The position numbers and the translations under genes were made by a program. Positions 8,957 through 17,694 of a DNA stretch of 64,000 bases are shown here, one piece after another. Numbering within the stretch: position 1 is the first letter of the stretch; the number at the start of each line of letters is the position of its first letter. Source of the stretch: Colimorpha_A sp900556615 (lineage in GTDB: Bacteria; Bacillota; Clostridia; Oscillospirales; CAG-272); the NCBI GenBank assembly GCA_963598415.1, contig CAVBUH010000067.1, positions 55,430 to 119,429 of the forward strand, in the 5' to 3' direction. The notes under the pieces were generated by a model that was given only the letters and a program-made list of their open reading frames with translations, was not told where the DNA came from and did no database searches.

Positions 8957-9772
8957 ATGCACTATAATATTTTCAGCGCACCTTTTATTAATGAAATGTG
9001 TAAAACAACTGCTAATATGTATCGTCTCGGCTGGGATGAGAGAAACGGCGGAAATATCAGCTGTTTGCTTGACAATGATGAAGTTTCTGAGTATCTTAAT
9101 TTAAATAACGTTATAAGAACTATACCGATAGGATTCCAAGCTGAATCTCTTGTCGGAAAAATTTTTCTTGTTACCGGAACCGGAAAGTATTTCAAAAATG
9201 TAAATGATGATCCTGAAGCGAACCTTGGTGTTATAAAAATCGGAACGGACGGAGAAACCGCTGAATTGCTTTGGGGATTTTCAGATGGAGGAAGGTTTAC
9301 CAGCGAGCTTCCGGCGCATCTTATGAGTCATATGGCAAGACTCAAGGTAGATCCTCTTAACAAAATTGTTATGCACACTCACCCTACGAATACGGTTGCT
9401 ATGACGCATGTTCACCCTCTTGACGATAAATCTTTTACAAGAACGATATGGGGAACCTGTACCGAATGTATTGTTGTATTTCCGGATGGTATCGGCGTTC
9501 TTCCTTGGATGATTTGCGGAAATAATGCTATCGGTGAGGCTACTGCTGCTAAAATGAAGGAATATCGTATTGTCGTTTGGGCTCAACACGGTATTTACGG
9601 AGCAGGGAAAAGCTACGACGAAACCTTTGGTCTTATTGAAACAGTTGAGAAAGGCGCGGAGCTTTATCTCAAATATTCCCATCTTCCCGTGATTAACAGA
9701 ATTTCGGATAAGCAGCTTGCTGCGCTCGCTGATTCATTCGGTATATCTTACAGAAAAGATTTTCTTGAATAA
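8957..9772 (+). CDS. rhaD: L-rhamnulose-1-phosphate aldolase
   Basis: The 271-aa zinc-dependent class II aldolase cleaves rhamnulose-1-phosphate to dihydroxyacetone phosphate and L-lactaldehyde. Catalytic features match E. coli RhaD closely: 'GWDERNGGN' (25-33), E117, 'HTHP' with H140 and H142, and 'WAQHGIYGAG' with H211. Length is near the E. coli enzyme (274 aa). An RBS (AAAGGGGAG) sits upstream. It is the last gene of the rhamnose cluster. No lactaldehyde oxidoreductase or rhamnose transporter is in the window, so those steps must be encoded elsewhere. Confidence 0.96.
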   Translation: MHYNIFSAPFINEMCKTTANMYRLGWDERNGGNISCLLDNDEVSEYLNLNNVIRTIPIGFQAESLVGKIFLVTGTGKYFKNVNDDPEANLGVIKIGTDGETAELLWGFSDGGRFTSELPAHLMSHMARLKVDPLNKIVMHTHPTNTVAMTHVHPLDDKSFTRTIWGTCTECIVVFPDGIGVLPWMICGNNAIGEATAAKMKEYRIVVWAQHGIYGAGKSYDETFGLIETVEKGAELYLKYSHLPVINRISDKQLAALADSFGISYRKDFLE

Positions 9773-10198
9773 TGTGAGATCAGTAAATGCGTAATCTCCG
9801 CACTTTGAACGGAAGAAAAAATTGTTTTTACAGGGCTCCGCCGCCCCTGCTTAAAATCTTTAAAAAACTTGATTTGCCGAAAACATTGTTTTCGGCTCAT
9901 TTTTTTTCTGTGTGCATGTACACTGGGGCAGTCGCACGTTAGTGCGATAGCCCCATGAAGTCGAGTTTTGCGGATGAAATCCGCAATTTTGACCATTTAA
10001 ATTCATAATAATCCAAAGAAAATACAGTCAAAAACACCCGATTCGACATTTTCCCGACCGGGAAAATGTCGGGCTGTTGCGTTAAGCAACAGCCCGTTAT
10101 CAATAGCTTTTGCGGGTTTTTAAGGGGCTTTTTCCAAAAGCTCCCGAAAGGTGAGAGCATAGTAAAACCATCAATTTGATTACGTCTATGCTTTGGAG

Positions 10199-10220
10199 TG
10201 CGGAATGTCCGCATTTTTTT
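10199..10220 (+). terminator. intrinsic terminator, plus strand
   Basis: TGCGGA (10199-10204), a 3-nt loop and TCCGCA (10208-10213) run into seven T residues. It probably ends transcripts coming from the rhamnose operon. Confidence 0.65.
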
Positions 10221-10226
10221 GTTGAA

Positions 10227-10253
10227 TAAAAAACAGAGCTGTTTAGGCTCTGT
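10227..10253 (-). terminator. intrinsic terminator of the nrd-trxB transcript
   Basis: ACAGAGC (10233-10239) pairs with GCTCTGT (10247-10253). Read on the minus strand, the stem is followed by TTTTTTA. It lies 11 bp after the trxB stop and faces the plus-strand terminator at 10199. Confidence 0.7.
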
Positions 10254-10263
10254 CAAATGTTTT

Positions 10264-11175
10264 TTAGTGATTGTTTTCAAGATATTTGCAGGCGGAAAGA
10301 GCGGCGATTGCACCGTCTGCGATGGCGGTTGCGATTTGTCTGACTTCTTTTGTACGGCAATCGCCGGCGGCGAAAATTCCCTCGCAGGATGTTACAGAGC
10401 TTTCATCGGAAATAATATAACCTTTTGAATCTACCTTGATCAACCCTTTTGCTACCTCATTGTCCGGGATAAGACCTATTGCGATAAAGATCCCATCTAA
10501 AATAATACGATCGTCTTCCCCCGTTTCGGTGTTGCGGATGATAATTCCGGTGAGTTCGTTCTCACCGAGAAGCTTTGTAACTACAGAATTATAGGTGAAA
10601 TCCACATTGGATTTTGCTTGAAGAATTTTGATTAGTTTATCCTCACCGGTAAGCACCGGCAGATTTTGTATGATATGAACGGAACGGCAGCTTTCTGATA
10701 AGAGAATGGCTTCCTGAAGAGCACTGTTTCCTCCGCCGATGACAGCCACATCTTTTCCGGCGTAAAAAGCTCCGTCGCATACGGCACAGAAGGATATTCC
10801 ACAGCCGATAAGTTCTTCCTCACCCTCCAGCCCGAGAAGCCGGTGCTTGGCACCGGTAGCAATGATTACTGCGGCTGCTTCATATTCGCCGCAATCGGTA
10901 ATGACCTTTTTTATATCTTCGTTATTTTTTATTTCAAGAACGGTTTCCATTCTTAAATCTGCACCCTGCTTAAGTACCTGATCCACAAGCTTATCGGAAA
11001 ATTCCATTCCGCTCATTTCGCTGAAGCCGGGATAATTTTCTATTTTGGGGGAGAATACAGTTTGCCCCCCGAAAGAGTTCTTTTCAAGCACGAGAACATT
11101 TTTGTTCTGACGTCTTGCATAAAGCGCGGCAGTAAGTCCGGCGGGGCCTCCGCCGACGATGATGATATCAAACAT
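10264..11175 (-). CDS. trxB: thioredoxin reductase
   Basis: The 303-aa FAD/NAD(P)H-dependent disulfide reductase has the FAD motif 'GGGPAG' (8-13), the redox pair C130-A-V-C133, a second Rossmann motif 'GGGNSALQEA' and the C-terminal FAD motif 'GIFAAGDCR'. Low-Mr thioredoxin reductases pass electrons to thioredoxin or glutaredoxin-like proteins. It lies about 100 bp downstream of nrdD, whose product carries a redoxin domain, so the natural inference is that TrxB reduces that domain for dNTP synthesis. A minus-strand terminator follows the stop. Confidence 0.93.
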   Translation of the reverse strand: MFDIIIVGGGPAGLTAALYARRQNKNVLVLEKNSFGGQTVFSPKIENYPGFSEMSGMEFSDKLVDQVLKQGADLRMETVLEIKNNEDIKKVITDCGEYEAAAVIIATGAKHRLLGLEGEEELIGCGISFCAVCDGAFYAGKDVAVIGGGNSALQEAILLSESCRSVHIIQNLPVLTGEDKLIKILQAKSNVDFTYNSVVTKLLGENELTGIIIRNTETGEDDRIILDGIFIAIGLIPDNEVAKGLIKVDSKGYIISDESSVTSCEGIFAAGDCRTKEVRQIATAIADGAIAALSACKYLENNH

Positions 11176-11278
11176 AGCAAATTCCTTTCGCCTGCGATGA
11201 ATTTACTCTGCCGAGATTCCGCAATGTCTGCGTATCTCGGCAGAGGTGATTTGCGGGAAACTATATATCAAAAATGCT

Positions 11279-13669
11279 TTATTCTGCGGAGGAATCGATA
11301 TATTTCCTGATTGCCGGAATCCCTGCAAATTTGATATTGGTTTCACCGTTGATTATTACTAAAGTGGGCGCTTGCCTTAAGCCGAGAGATTTAGCCATCT
11401 GCTCATTTTCGTCGACATAAAGCTTTTCGTAGGGGATTCCTGCCTTTTCGAGCATGGAAGCGGCTACCTTGCAGTTAGGACAGGTTTTGGTTGCAAAAAG
11501 ATAGTATTTGTCTTCGTAGTCGGGAGCGTCTCCGAAAGAGGCAGCTTCCATAGACTCACCGCAGCAGGTAGCAATATGTTTGCTCCTGTCGAGAACAGAG
11601 GTTTCGAGATTATATTCCTTTCTGTCCTTGTATTCCTGGGCTTTTCCGTCATTGAAGTTTTGGACCGGACGGTAATATCCGGTGATACGACTGTATACCT
11701 CGGTATTCTCTCCGCATTCCGGGCAATTGAAGTGTTCTCCGGAGATATAGCCGTGTTTGCGGCAGACGGAATACGTGGGAGAAAGAGTATAATAGGGCAA
11801 ACGATAATTTTCTGCAATCTTGCGGACAATGGAGGCAGCGGCGCGCCAATCGGGAAGCTTCTCGCCGAGGAATGCGTGGAATACCGTACCGGAAGTATAT
11901 AATGTCTGAAGCTCGTCCTGTATGTCAAGAGCCGAGAATATATCGTCGGTATAACCGACAGGAAGATGAGAACTGTTTGTATAGTAGGGGGTGTCTCCTT
12001 CTTTAGCTGCGGTTCTGATGCCGGGATAGCGCTTTACATCGTGTTTTGCAAGACGGAAGGCAGTGGACTCTGCGGGAGTTGCTTCGAGGTTATAAAGGTC
12101 TCCGTATTCTTCCTGATAATCGGAGAGACGTTCCCTCATGTGATTCAGTACCTTTTTGGCAAATTCTTGTGTTTCTTTCTGGGTGAGATCTTCTCCGAGC
12201 CATTTTGCATTGAGTCCTACCTCGTTCATTCCGACGAGACCGATCGTCGAAAAATGATTGGCAAAGGTTCCGAGGTAACGCTTCGTGTAGGGATAAAGCC
12301 CTTCATTGAGGAGTCTTGTGATAACGGTGCGTTTTACCTTGAGCGAGCGGGCGGAAATGTCCATCATCTTATTGAGACGGCTAAAGAATTCGCCCTCGTC
12401 GGCAGACAAATAAGCGATTCTCGGAAGGTTGATGGTAACGACGCCGATAGAGCCGGTGCTTTCTCCGCTTCCGAAAAAGCCGCCGGATTTTTTGCGAAGC
12501 TCACGCAAATCGAGACGGAGACGGCAGCACATGGATCGTACATCGGAAGGCTCCATATCGCTGTTTACATAGTTGGAGAAATAGGGAGTACCGTATTTGG
12601 AGGTCATTTCAAAGAGCAGACGGTTATTTTCAGTATCCGACCAGTCAAAATCGCGGGTTATGGAGTATGTCGGAATAGGATATTGGAAGCCGCGGCCGTT
12701 GGCGTCACCTTCGATCATGATTTCGATAAACGCTTTATTTATCATATCCATTTCGCGCTTACAGTCTTTATATTTAAAGTCAAGCTCCTTACCGCCAACA
12801 ATTGCGTTTTGCTCTGCAAGATCCGCAGGGACCACCCAGTCAAGGGTTATGTTGGAAAACGGTGCCTGAGTTCCCCAGCGAGATGGCGTGTTAACACCGA
12901 AGATGAAGGATTCGATGCATTTTTTTACCTGTTCAAAGCTGAGGTTGTCCACTTTAACAAAGGGGGCGAGATAGGTGTCGAAGGAAGAAAATGCCTGGGC
13001 GCCTGCCCATTCGTTCTGCATAATCCCGAGGAAGTTGACCATCTGGTTGCAAAGGGTTGCAAGATGGCTTGCGGGAGCAGAAGTGATTTTTCCCGGCACT
13101 CCGCCGAGTCCCTCCTTGATAAGCTGTTTAAGCGACCAGCCGGCGCAGTATCCGGTGAGCATGGAGAGGTCGTGTATATGTATATCGGCGTTTCTGTGAG
13201 CGTTTGCAATTTCATCGTCATAAACTTCAGATAGCCAATAGTTGGCGGTTATTGCGCCGCTGTTTGAAAGAATAAGACCGCCTACCGAGTATGTTACGGT
13301 TGCGTTTTCCTTTACGCGCCAGTCGTTATTTCCGAGATAATCATTGACTATTTCTTTATAGTCAAGAATCGTATTTTTCATATTACGGATTTTTTCGTGT
13401 TGACGTCTGTAAAGAATGTAAGCCTTTGCGACGTCGGAATAGCCTGCCTGAACCAGAACGTTTTCAACGCTGTCCTGGATGTCCTCGACCGCAATAAGTC
13501 CGTCTTTTATTTTAGGCTCAAAGTTAGCAGTTACCTTGAGCGCGAGAAAATCAATTATTTCCTGATTATACTGTTTTTCCTGTGCATCAAATGCAAGTTT
13601 AATTGCCTGAGAAATTTTGGAAAGTTCAAAGTTTACTATTTTACCGGTGCGCTTTTTTACATTATACAT
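11279..13669 (-). CDS. nrdD: anaerobic ribonucleoside-triphosphate reductase fused to a glutaredoxin-like domain
   Basis: The 796-aa class III ribonucleotide reductase makes dNTPs without oxygen using a glycyl radical. An ATP-cone occupies about residues 1-95, followed by the catalytic ten-stranded barrel. The zinc site 'CRKHG...CPEC' (about 636-655) precedes the radical loop 'RITGYYRP' (Gly about 664). Unusually, the protein continues about 130 residues past the radical glycine into a glutaredoxin/NrdH-type domain with redox motif C730-P-N-C733 and cis-proline segment 'RQAPTLV'. Its own promoter holds an NrdR box. The RBS (AGAAGGAG) fixes the start. It lies between nrdG and trxB in one orientation. 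Confidence 0.95.
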   Translation of the reverse strand: MYNVKKRTGKIVNFELSKISQAIKLAFDAQEKQYNQEIIDFLALKVTANFEPKIKDGLIAVEDIQDSVENVLVQAGYSDVAKAYILYRRQHEKIRNMKNTILDYKEIVNDYLGNNDWRVKENATVTYSVGGLILSNSGAITANYWLSEVYDDEIANAHRNADIHIHDLSMLTGYCAGWSLKQLIKEGLGGVPGKITSAPASHLATLCNQMVNFLGIMQNEWAGAQAFSSFDTYLAPFVKVDNLSFEQVKKCIESFIFGVNTPSRWGTQAPFSNITLDWVVPADLAEQNAIVGGKELDFKYKDCKREMDMINKAFIEIMIEGDANGRGFQYPIPTYSITRDFDWSDTENNRLLFEMTSKYGTPYFSNYVNSDMEPSDVRSMCCRLRLDLRELRKKSGGFFGSGESTGSIGVVTINLPRIAYLSADEGEFFSRLNKMMDISARSLKVKRTVITRLLNEGLYPYTKRYLGTFANHFSTIGLVGMNEVGLNAKWLGEDLTQKETQEFAKKVLNHMRERLSDYQEEYGDLYNLEATPAESTAFRLAKHDVKRYPGIRTAAKEGDTPYYTNSSHLPVGYTDDIFSALDIQDELQTLYTSGTVFHAFLGEKLPDWRAAASIVRKIAENYRLPYYTLSPTYSVCRKHGYISGEHFNCPECGENTEVYSRITGYYRPVQNFNDGKAQEYKDRKEYNLETSVLDRSKHIATCCGESMEAASFGDAPDYEDKYYLFATKTCPNCKVAASMLEKAGIPYEKLYVDENEQMAKSLGLRQAPTLVIINGETNIKFAGIPAIRKYIDSSAE

Positions 13670-13708
13670 TGTAGCTTTTTCTCCTTCTTATAATTCGTAG
13701 CAGATAAT

Positions 13709-13737
13709 ATAATACCACAATATATTGTGGCTGTCAA
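13709..13737 (-). promoter_or_regulatory. nrdD promoter with NrdR box in the spacer
   Basis: On the minus strand, TTGACA (13732-13737) and TATTAT (13709-13714) are 17 bp apart. The 16-bp palindrome CCACAATATATTGTGG (13715-13730) fills the spacer almost exactly. It matches the NrdR consensus (acaCwAtATaTwGtgt) at 14 of 16 positions. NrdR binding here would block RNA polymerase directly. Confidence 0.8.
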
Positions 13738-13783
13738 TGGTTATATTGCAACATTTTGGGTTTGGATTTTTGTGCAACTTTAT

Positions 13784-14476
13784 TTATACCCCCCGCAAAG
13801 CGGCATGAGGGGTAAACTGTTTTACCGCAGAAAGGAGATTTTCCATTTCCGAAGGCGTATAACCCGCGATATTTTCGGAGAGCAGCGCACCGGAATCTTT
13901 AAAGCTCTGGAGAAAGTATTTTTCATTCTTGCCGAGATATTTTGCAATTTCCGTAAGATCCGATTCGGTATGAAAATTCTTGCATACAGTGGTTCTGAAT
14001 TCATGATCAATCCCACAGGCTTTTAGGAAATCGATGCTTTTTTTTATTACGGAAAAATCAAAATTCTTTTTTCCTACTGTTTCTCCGTATTTTCTGAAGC
14101 AGTTTTTGATATCCATCGCAATATAATCGGCAAGACCGTTTTTTACAATGTATTTAAGCTGGCGGGGGAAGGTGCCGTTGGTATCAATCTTTACCGACAC
14201 GCCCAGCGCTTTGAGCTTTCCGGCAAATTCCGGAAGATCCTTCATGAGCATCGGCTCACCTCCCGTGATGCAAACGCCATCTATTGTATTTTGGCGTTTT
14301 TTGAGCAATTCAAAGACTTCCTCTTCTGGAATAACCGGATAAATCCCCGGTTTTAAAACAAGATCGGCATTATGGCAAAAGGGACATCTGAGATTACATC
14401 CTCCGGTGAATACGGTGCAGGCGGTTTTTCCGGGATAATCAAGCAAGGTGAGCTTTTGAAATCCGTGTATTATCAT
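13784..14476 (-). CDS. nrdG: anaerobic ribonucleotide reductase activating enzyme
   Basis: The 230-aa radical SAM enzyme installs the glycyl radical on NrdD. The cluster motif is C27-N-L-R-C31-P-F-C34, followed by 'ITGGEPML' and 'IDTNGT', typical of the activating enzymes. It is longer than the compact E. coli NrdG (154 aa) and resembles the pyruvate-formate-lyase-activase-like NrdG variants common in Clostridia. It lies immediately upstream of nrdD in the same orientation, and both have NrdR-box promoters, so co-regulation is clear. Confidence 0.92.
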   Translation of the reverse strand: MIIHGFQKLTLLDYPGKTACTVFTGGCNLRCPFCHNADLVLKPGIYPVIPEEEVFELLKKRQNTIDGVCITGGEPMLMKDLPEFAGKLKALGVSVKIDTNGTFPRQLKYIVKNGLADYIAMDIKNCFRKYGETVGKKNFDFSVIKKSIDFLKACGIDHEFRTTVCKNFHTESDLTEIAKYLGKNEKYFLQSFKDSGALLSENIAGYTPSEMENLLSAVKQFTPHAALRGV

Positions 14477-14601
14477 ATATCTATTTTTCGCCTTTCAATT
14501 GTATATGCAGCGTTTGGGGTTCCGATGTGTCGGGAATAATTTATCCGTATGGGGAAAAACTTTGTATAATCTTCTTTTTATCAATGTTATAATTGATAAA
14601 G

Positions 14602-14664
14602 TAACATTATATAGCATACAACAAAATCACTTGTGTGTCAATAGAAATATACAATATATTGTGC
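14602..14664 (-). promoter_or_regulatory. nrdG promoter with two candidate NrdR boxes
   Basis: A minus-strand promoter is visible: TTGACA (14636-14641) and TATGCT (14613-14618), 17 bp apart. One NrdR-like box (core CAATATATTG, 14652-14661) abuts the -35 on its upstream side. A second (core CATTATATAG, 14605-14614) overlaps the -10 and start site. The core centres are 47 bp apart, which is wider than usual NrdR tandem spacing, so the second box is less certain. Confidence 0.6.
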
Positions 14665-14699
14665 CGAATTTTGACAAAATTCATTGTATAGTGTTACTT

Positions 14700-15030
14700 C
14701 CGTAGGGAAGAAGTGAGGGGCTTTGCTCCTTAAGTTCCTACTTATGGGGCTCCGCCCCACCCCCGCCTCTTTCTTGAAAAGAAAGAGGGAAAGAAGGATA
14801 AGCCGAAAACGTCGTTTTCGGCAGGGGATTATAGATTTTTAAGGAAGTGTACTTCCGCTTGGTAGGAAATAAGGCTTTAATCTAAACCTTCACTTACCCC
14901 TGAGAAAAACGCAGTTTTTCTCTTATCAAAGTTTTTGGGATTTTTAAGCTTAAATGGGGTTATGGGGCAACGACCCATAGAAACAATTAACGGGGCAATG
15001 CCCGATTTGATTTTATCTATACTCAGAGCA
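14700..15030. repeat. second hairpin array
   Basis: This non-coding stretch is built of short palindromes: GAGGGGCTTTGCTCCT, TGGGGCTCCGCCCCA (about 14743-14757), CTCTTTCTTG/GAAAGAG, GCCGAAAAC/GTTTTCGGC (14802-14822), GAGAAAAAC/GTTTTTCTC (about 14902-14922) and CGGGGCAATGCCCG (about 14991-15004). The GCCGAAAAC hairpin is shared with the array at 9876, showing that the two loci are related. No coding frame is seen. Confidence 0.6.
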
Positions 15031-15121
15031 AATAATCATTTTGAATCCTGCAGTTGATTTTTTTGCTGTTTCGTATATAATATTTTATATGAGTTTGAAT
15101 CAGAAAGGCAGATCAATAAAT

Positions 15122-15991
15122 ATGTTGTTTTTTAGAAAAATGTCGGATTGGCTTATAATATTAGCGGGTTGCATCATTTTTTCATTCGGTATATCTTTTT
15201 TTCTTGAATCCGCAAAGCTTGCTCCGGGCGGAGCAAGCGGTATTGCGATTATAGTCAACAGCCTTACCGGATTTCCTACCGGTACCATGATATTACTAAT
15301 AAATATTCCTTTGCTTTTATGGGGATTTTTTGTAATAGGACGGGAATTTGTGATAAAGTCGCTTTTTGCAACTGTTGTATCATCGGCAGCGATTGATATT
15401 TTTTCATATTATTACGCGAAAATATCACCCTTTACAACCGACCCTCTCCTTTGCGCCATAGCAGGAGGTTTTTTGTCAGCGCTCGGCATGGGATTGGTGT
15501 TCAGAAGCGGAGGCTCAACCGGAGGTACCGATATTATTGCAAAGCTAATCAGAAGAAAGCGACGCGATATACCGACCGGAAAGATTTTTCTTGCCGTGGA
15601 TTCTGTTATTATCGCGATTTCCGCCATTGCATCCGGAAAGATTGACAGTGCTCTTTATGCCGCTATTGCTCTGTTTATTACAAGCAGAGTTCTTGATATG
15701 ATATTGTACGGGACGGATCAGGCGAAATTTCTTGTTATTATCAGTTCAGTTCCCGAAAAAATTGCAGAGGGACTTCTTAAAGAAATTGATGTTGGCGTGA
15801 CATATGCAAACGGCCTGGGAGCATATACCGGGGAGGATAAAAAAATTATACTCTGCGCAGTAAAAAAGCATCATTATCCCCGTGTAAAAGATATGGTAAA
15901 GGAATTGGATCCATCCTCTTTTATGATAGTATCTTCCGCATCGGAGATATTTGGCGAGGGCTATAAAAAGCATGGCGCCGAAGAATTATAA
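15122..15991 (+). CDS. YitT-family membrane protein
   Basis: The 289-aa protein has five or six transmembrane helices (the DUF161-type region, about residues 8-185) and a C-terminal cytoplasmic DUF2179-like domain ('ALHVT'-class fold, here 'ICAVKKHHYPRVKDMVKELDP' region). Signatures include 'APGGASGIAIIVN' and 'RSGGSTGGTDIIAKLI', diagnostic of YitT/YvjA proteins. The biochemical function of this large Firmicute family is unresolved. The ATG at 15122 is preferred because the family begins about ten residues before the first helix. AGAAAGG lies 13 bp upstream, slightly far. An in-frame ATG at 15089 lacks an RBS. Confidence 0.85.
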   Translation: MLFFRKMSDWLIILAGCIIFSFGISFFLESAKLAPGGASGIAIIVNSLTGFPTGTMILLINIPLLLWGFFVIGREFVIKSLFATVVSSAAIDIFSYYYAKISPFTTDPLLCAIAGGFLSALGMGLVFRSGGSTGGTDIIAKLIRRKRRDIPTGKIFLAVDSVIIAISAIASGKIDSALYAAIALFITSRVLDMILYGTDQAKFLVIISSVPEKIAEGLLKEIDVGVTYANGLGAYTGEDKKIILCAVKKHHYPRVKDMVKELDPSSFMIVSSASEIFGEGYKKHGAEEL

Positions 15992-16204
15992 ATAATAAAG
16001 TCATTCTTTTTTTCTTAAATGTATGAATTTACAATAAACATTCGACAGCAACGGTGTAAAACTTCCTTGTCGTTATCACATATAAATAATTATGTGGGAA
16101 AATATCTGTTTTATCCATTAAAATGACTGTTATGTCCTTTTATTCGAACCGGAAATATGTCATAATTACAGTACAGAAGATGGCAAGCAGAAAGGTGAAC
16201 TCAT

Positions 16205-17302
16205 ATGACGGATAAGGAAAGATTTGTAAATTGCGTTCTCGGCAGAGAAATTGACAGAACTCCTTTTATGTATTATTTTGGACTTTGGGGAGAGACGATT
16301 GAGGAATGGCGGAAACAAGGAGTGGAAAGCCCGGAGACTGCATGGTGTTCTTCGGAATTTGGATTTGATAAACCTATTATCGATGCATCCGGTTTAGTCA
16401 ATATGCTTTGTTGTCCTGAATTTGAAACAAAAATTATTGAACAAAAAGAGCATACTTATATTTATCAGGACTTTTTAGGCTGCATAAAAGAGGCGGTTAA
16501 CGGTAAATCCGGTATTCCAAAAACAATAAAGAATCTGATTGAAACAAGAGAAGATTGGGAAAAAGTAAAAGAGGAAAGATTGAATCTGGATTTTGAGAAG
16601 AGAATGAAGCCCGGATTTATCGATTCCATGAAGTACCTCAAGGAGTCCGGGAACCCTATTCAGATAGGTCAATTTCCCTGCGGACTTTTCGGAACGCTTC
16701 GTGATATGATGGGGGTTGAGGCGCTTTGCGTGACGTTCTATGACGATCCTGAATTGATTCATGATATGATGTGGCATTTCACAGATCTGTGGATAGCGAT
16801 TTATGAGGAAATTTGTAAGTACATTCACCCCGATATTATTCATATTTGGGAAGACATGTCCGGGAAATCCGGCTCTATTATTTCACCGGATATGGTGGAA
16901 GAATTTATGATACCGTGCTATAAAAAAATACATGAATTTGCTTGTAGACATGGAATTGAAGTTATATCACTTGATACCGACGGAATTTGTAATCAGCTTA
17001 TTCCTGTGTTTGCAAAGGGCGGAGTCAATCTTATGCTTCCGTTTGAGGTTGCTGCCGGTAATGACGTTGTAGAGCTTCGCAAACGTTTCCCGTATATGGC
17101 AATGCTTGGAGGAATCGATAAAATGGAAATTGCAAAAGGAAGAGAATATATTGATCATCAGATAGATATAATTGAGCCTTTGCTTTCGCAGAGCGGTTAT
17201 ATTCCTGCTTTTGATCATCTGGTTCCGCCTGATGTAAGTTATAAAGACTATGTATATTTTATGAAGGAACTGAAAAAGCGAATTTATAAACACCAAAGAT
17301 AA
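16205..17302 (+). CDS. uroporphyrinogen decarboxylase-family (URO-D) protein
   Basis: The 365-aa TIM-barrel protein has the URO-D superfamily opening 'ERFVNCVLGREIDRTPFM', an 'IGQFPCGLFGTLRDMMG' segment and the late 'MLGGIDKMEIAKG' motif. Heme enzymes of this family begin with a conserved 'RPVW-R-GRY'-type loop that is absent here, and no heme genes are nearby. The protein is therefore more likely one of the clostridial methyltransferase-type URO-D paralogues (corrinoid or CoM-linked) than HemE. The substrate is unknown. A good RBS (AGAAAGGTG) precedes the ATG. A MITE-like repeat follows within 11 bp. Confidence 0.75.
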   Translation: MTDKERFVNCVLGREIDRTPFMYYFGLWGETIEEWRKQGVESPETAWCSSEFGFDKPIIDASGLVNMLCCPEFETKIIEQKEHTYIYQDFLGCIKEAVNGKSGIPKTIKNLIETREDWEKVKEERLNLDFEKRMKPGFIDSMKYLKESGNPIQIGQFPCGLFGTLRDMMGVEALCVTFYDDPELIHDMMWHFTDLWIAIYEEICKYIHPDIIHIWEDMSGKSGSIISPDMVEEFMIPCYKKIHEFACRHGIEVISLDTDGICNQLIPVFAKGGVNLMLPFEVAAGNDVVELRKRFPYMAMLGGIDKMEIAKGREYIDHQIDIIEPLLSQSGYIPAFDHLVPPDVSYKDYVYFMKELKKRIYKHQR

Positions 17303-17312
17303 TTAGATGTAA

Positions 17313-17488
17313 TTAGAGCAATACCGCGCATTCCAGAGATAGAGATGTGCAGTCATAGTTTTTGTCAAGCGATACAAAATGGGGAGGCAAGAGCGGCTCC
17401 TTTGCCGACGAAATTTGTGGTGTATGACAGAATAAGGCCAAGCAGATATATCATCAAAGTGCACCATAATGGTACGGTGTTGTCTTAA
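17313..17488 (-). repeat. MITE-like repeat, copy 2
   Basis: The 176-bp element begins TTAGAGCAATACCGC and ends ACGGTGTTGTCTTAA. It carries the shared interior blocks GGCTCCTTTGCCGACG and AAATTTGTG in the same orientation as copy 1. Its termini are more diverged than in other copies, suggesting an older insertion. Confidence 0.75.
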
Positions 17489-17694
17489 AAGTAAGATGTC
17501 CTCAGGCGAGGATGCTTCATTTTTGTGACGGTGCAATTTGCCGCAGAAACGTCTGTGATATGGGCTTTGTTCCTTATGAAAACCATAGTACGACTGATGT
17601 GTTTTACAAATCGGTCTTAACGGATTCAAGAGAATATCATATATAATTTGAATAATTCATATAAAATTTATTGTAAGAAATGCTGCAGGGATAT

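Larger units (their letters stand above)
9773..10263. repeat. array of short hairpins between rhaD and trxB
   Basis: No gene is present. A string of perfect or near-perfect palindromes fills the gap: GCCGAAAAC/GTTTTCGGC (9876-9896), a nested TGGGGC...GCCCCA with TCGCAC/GTGCGA (9923-9954), GCGGAT/ATCCGC (about 9970-9985), GACATTTTCCC/GGGAAAATGTC (10045-10070) and GGGCTGTTGC/GCAACAGCCC (10071-10095). A closely similar set, including the same GCCGAAAAC hairpin, recurs at 14.7-15.0 kb. Confidence 0.6.

Noticed and set aside
11966..13234. 422-codon plus-strand frame
   Set aside because: It lies wholly antisense to nrdD; long antisense frames are expected from the codon usage of the coding strand.
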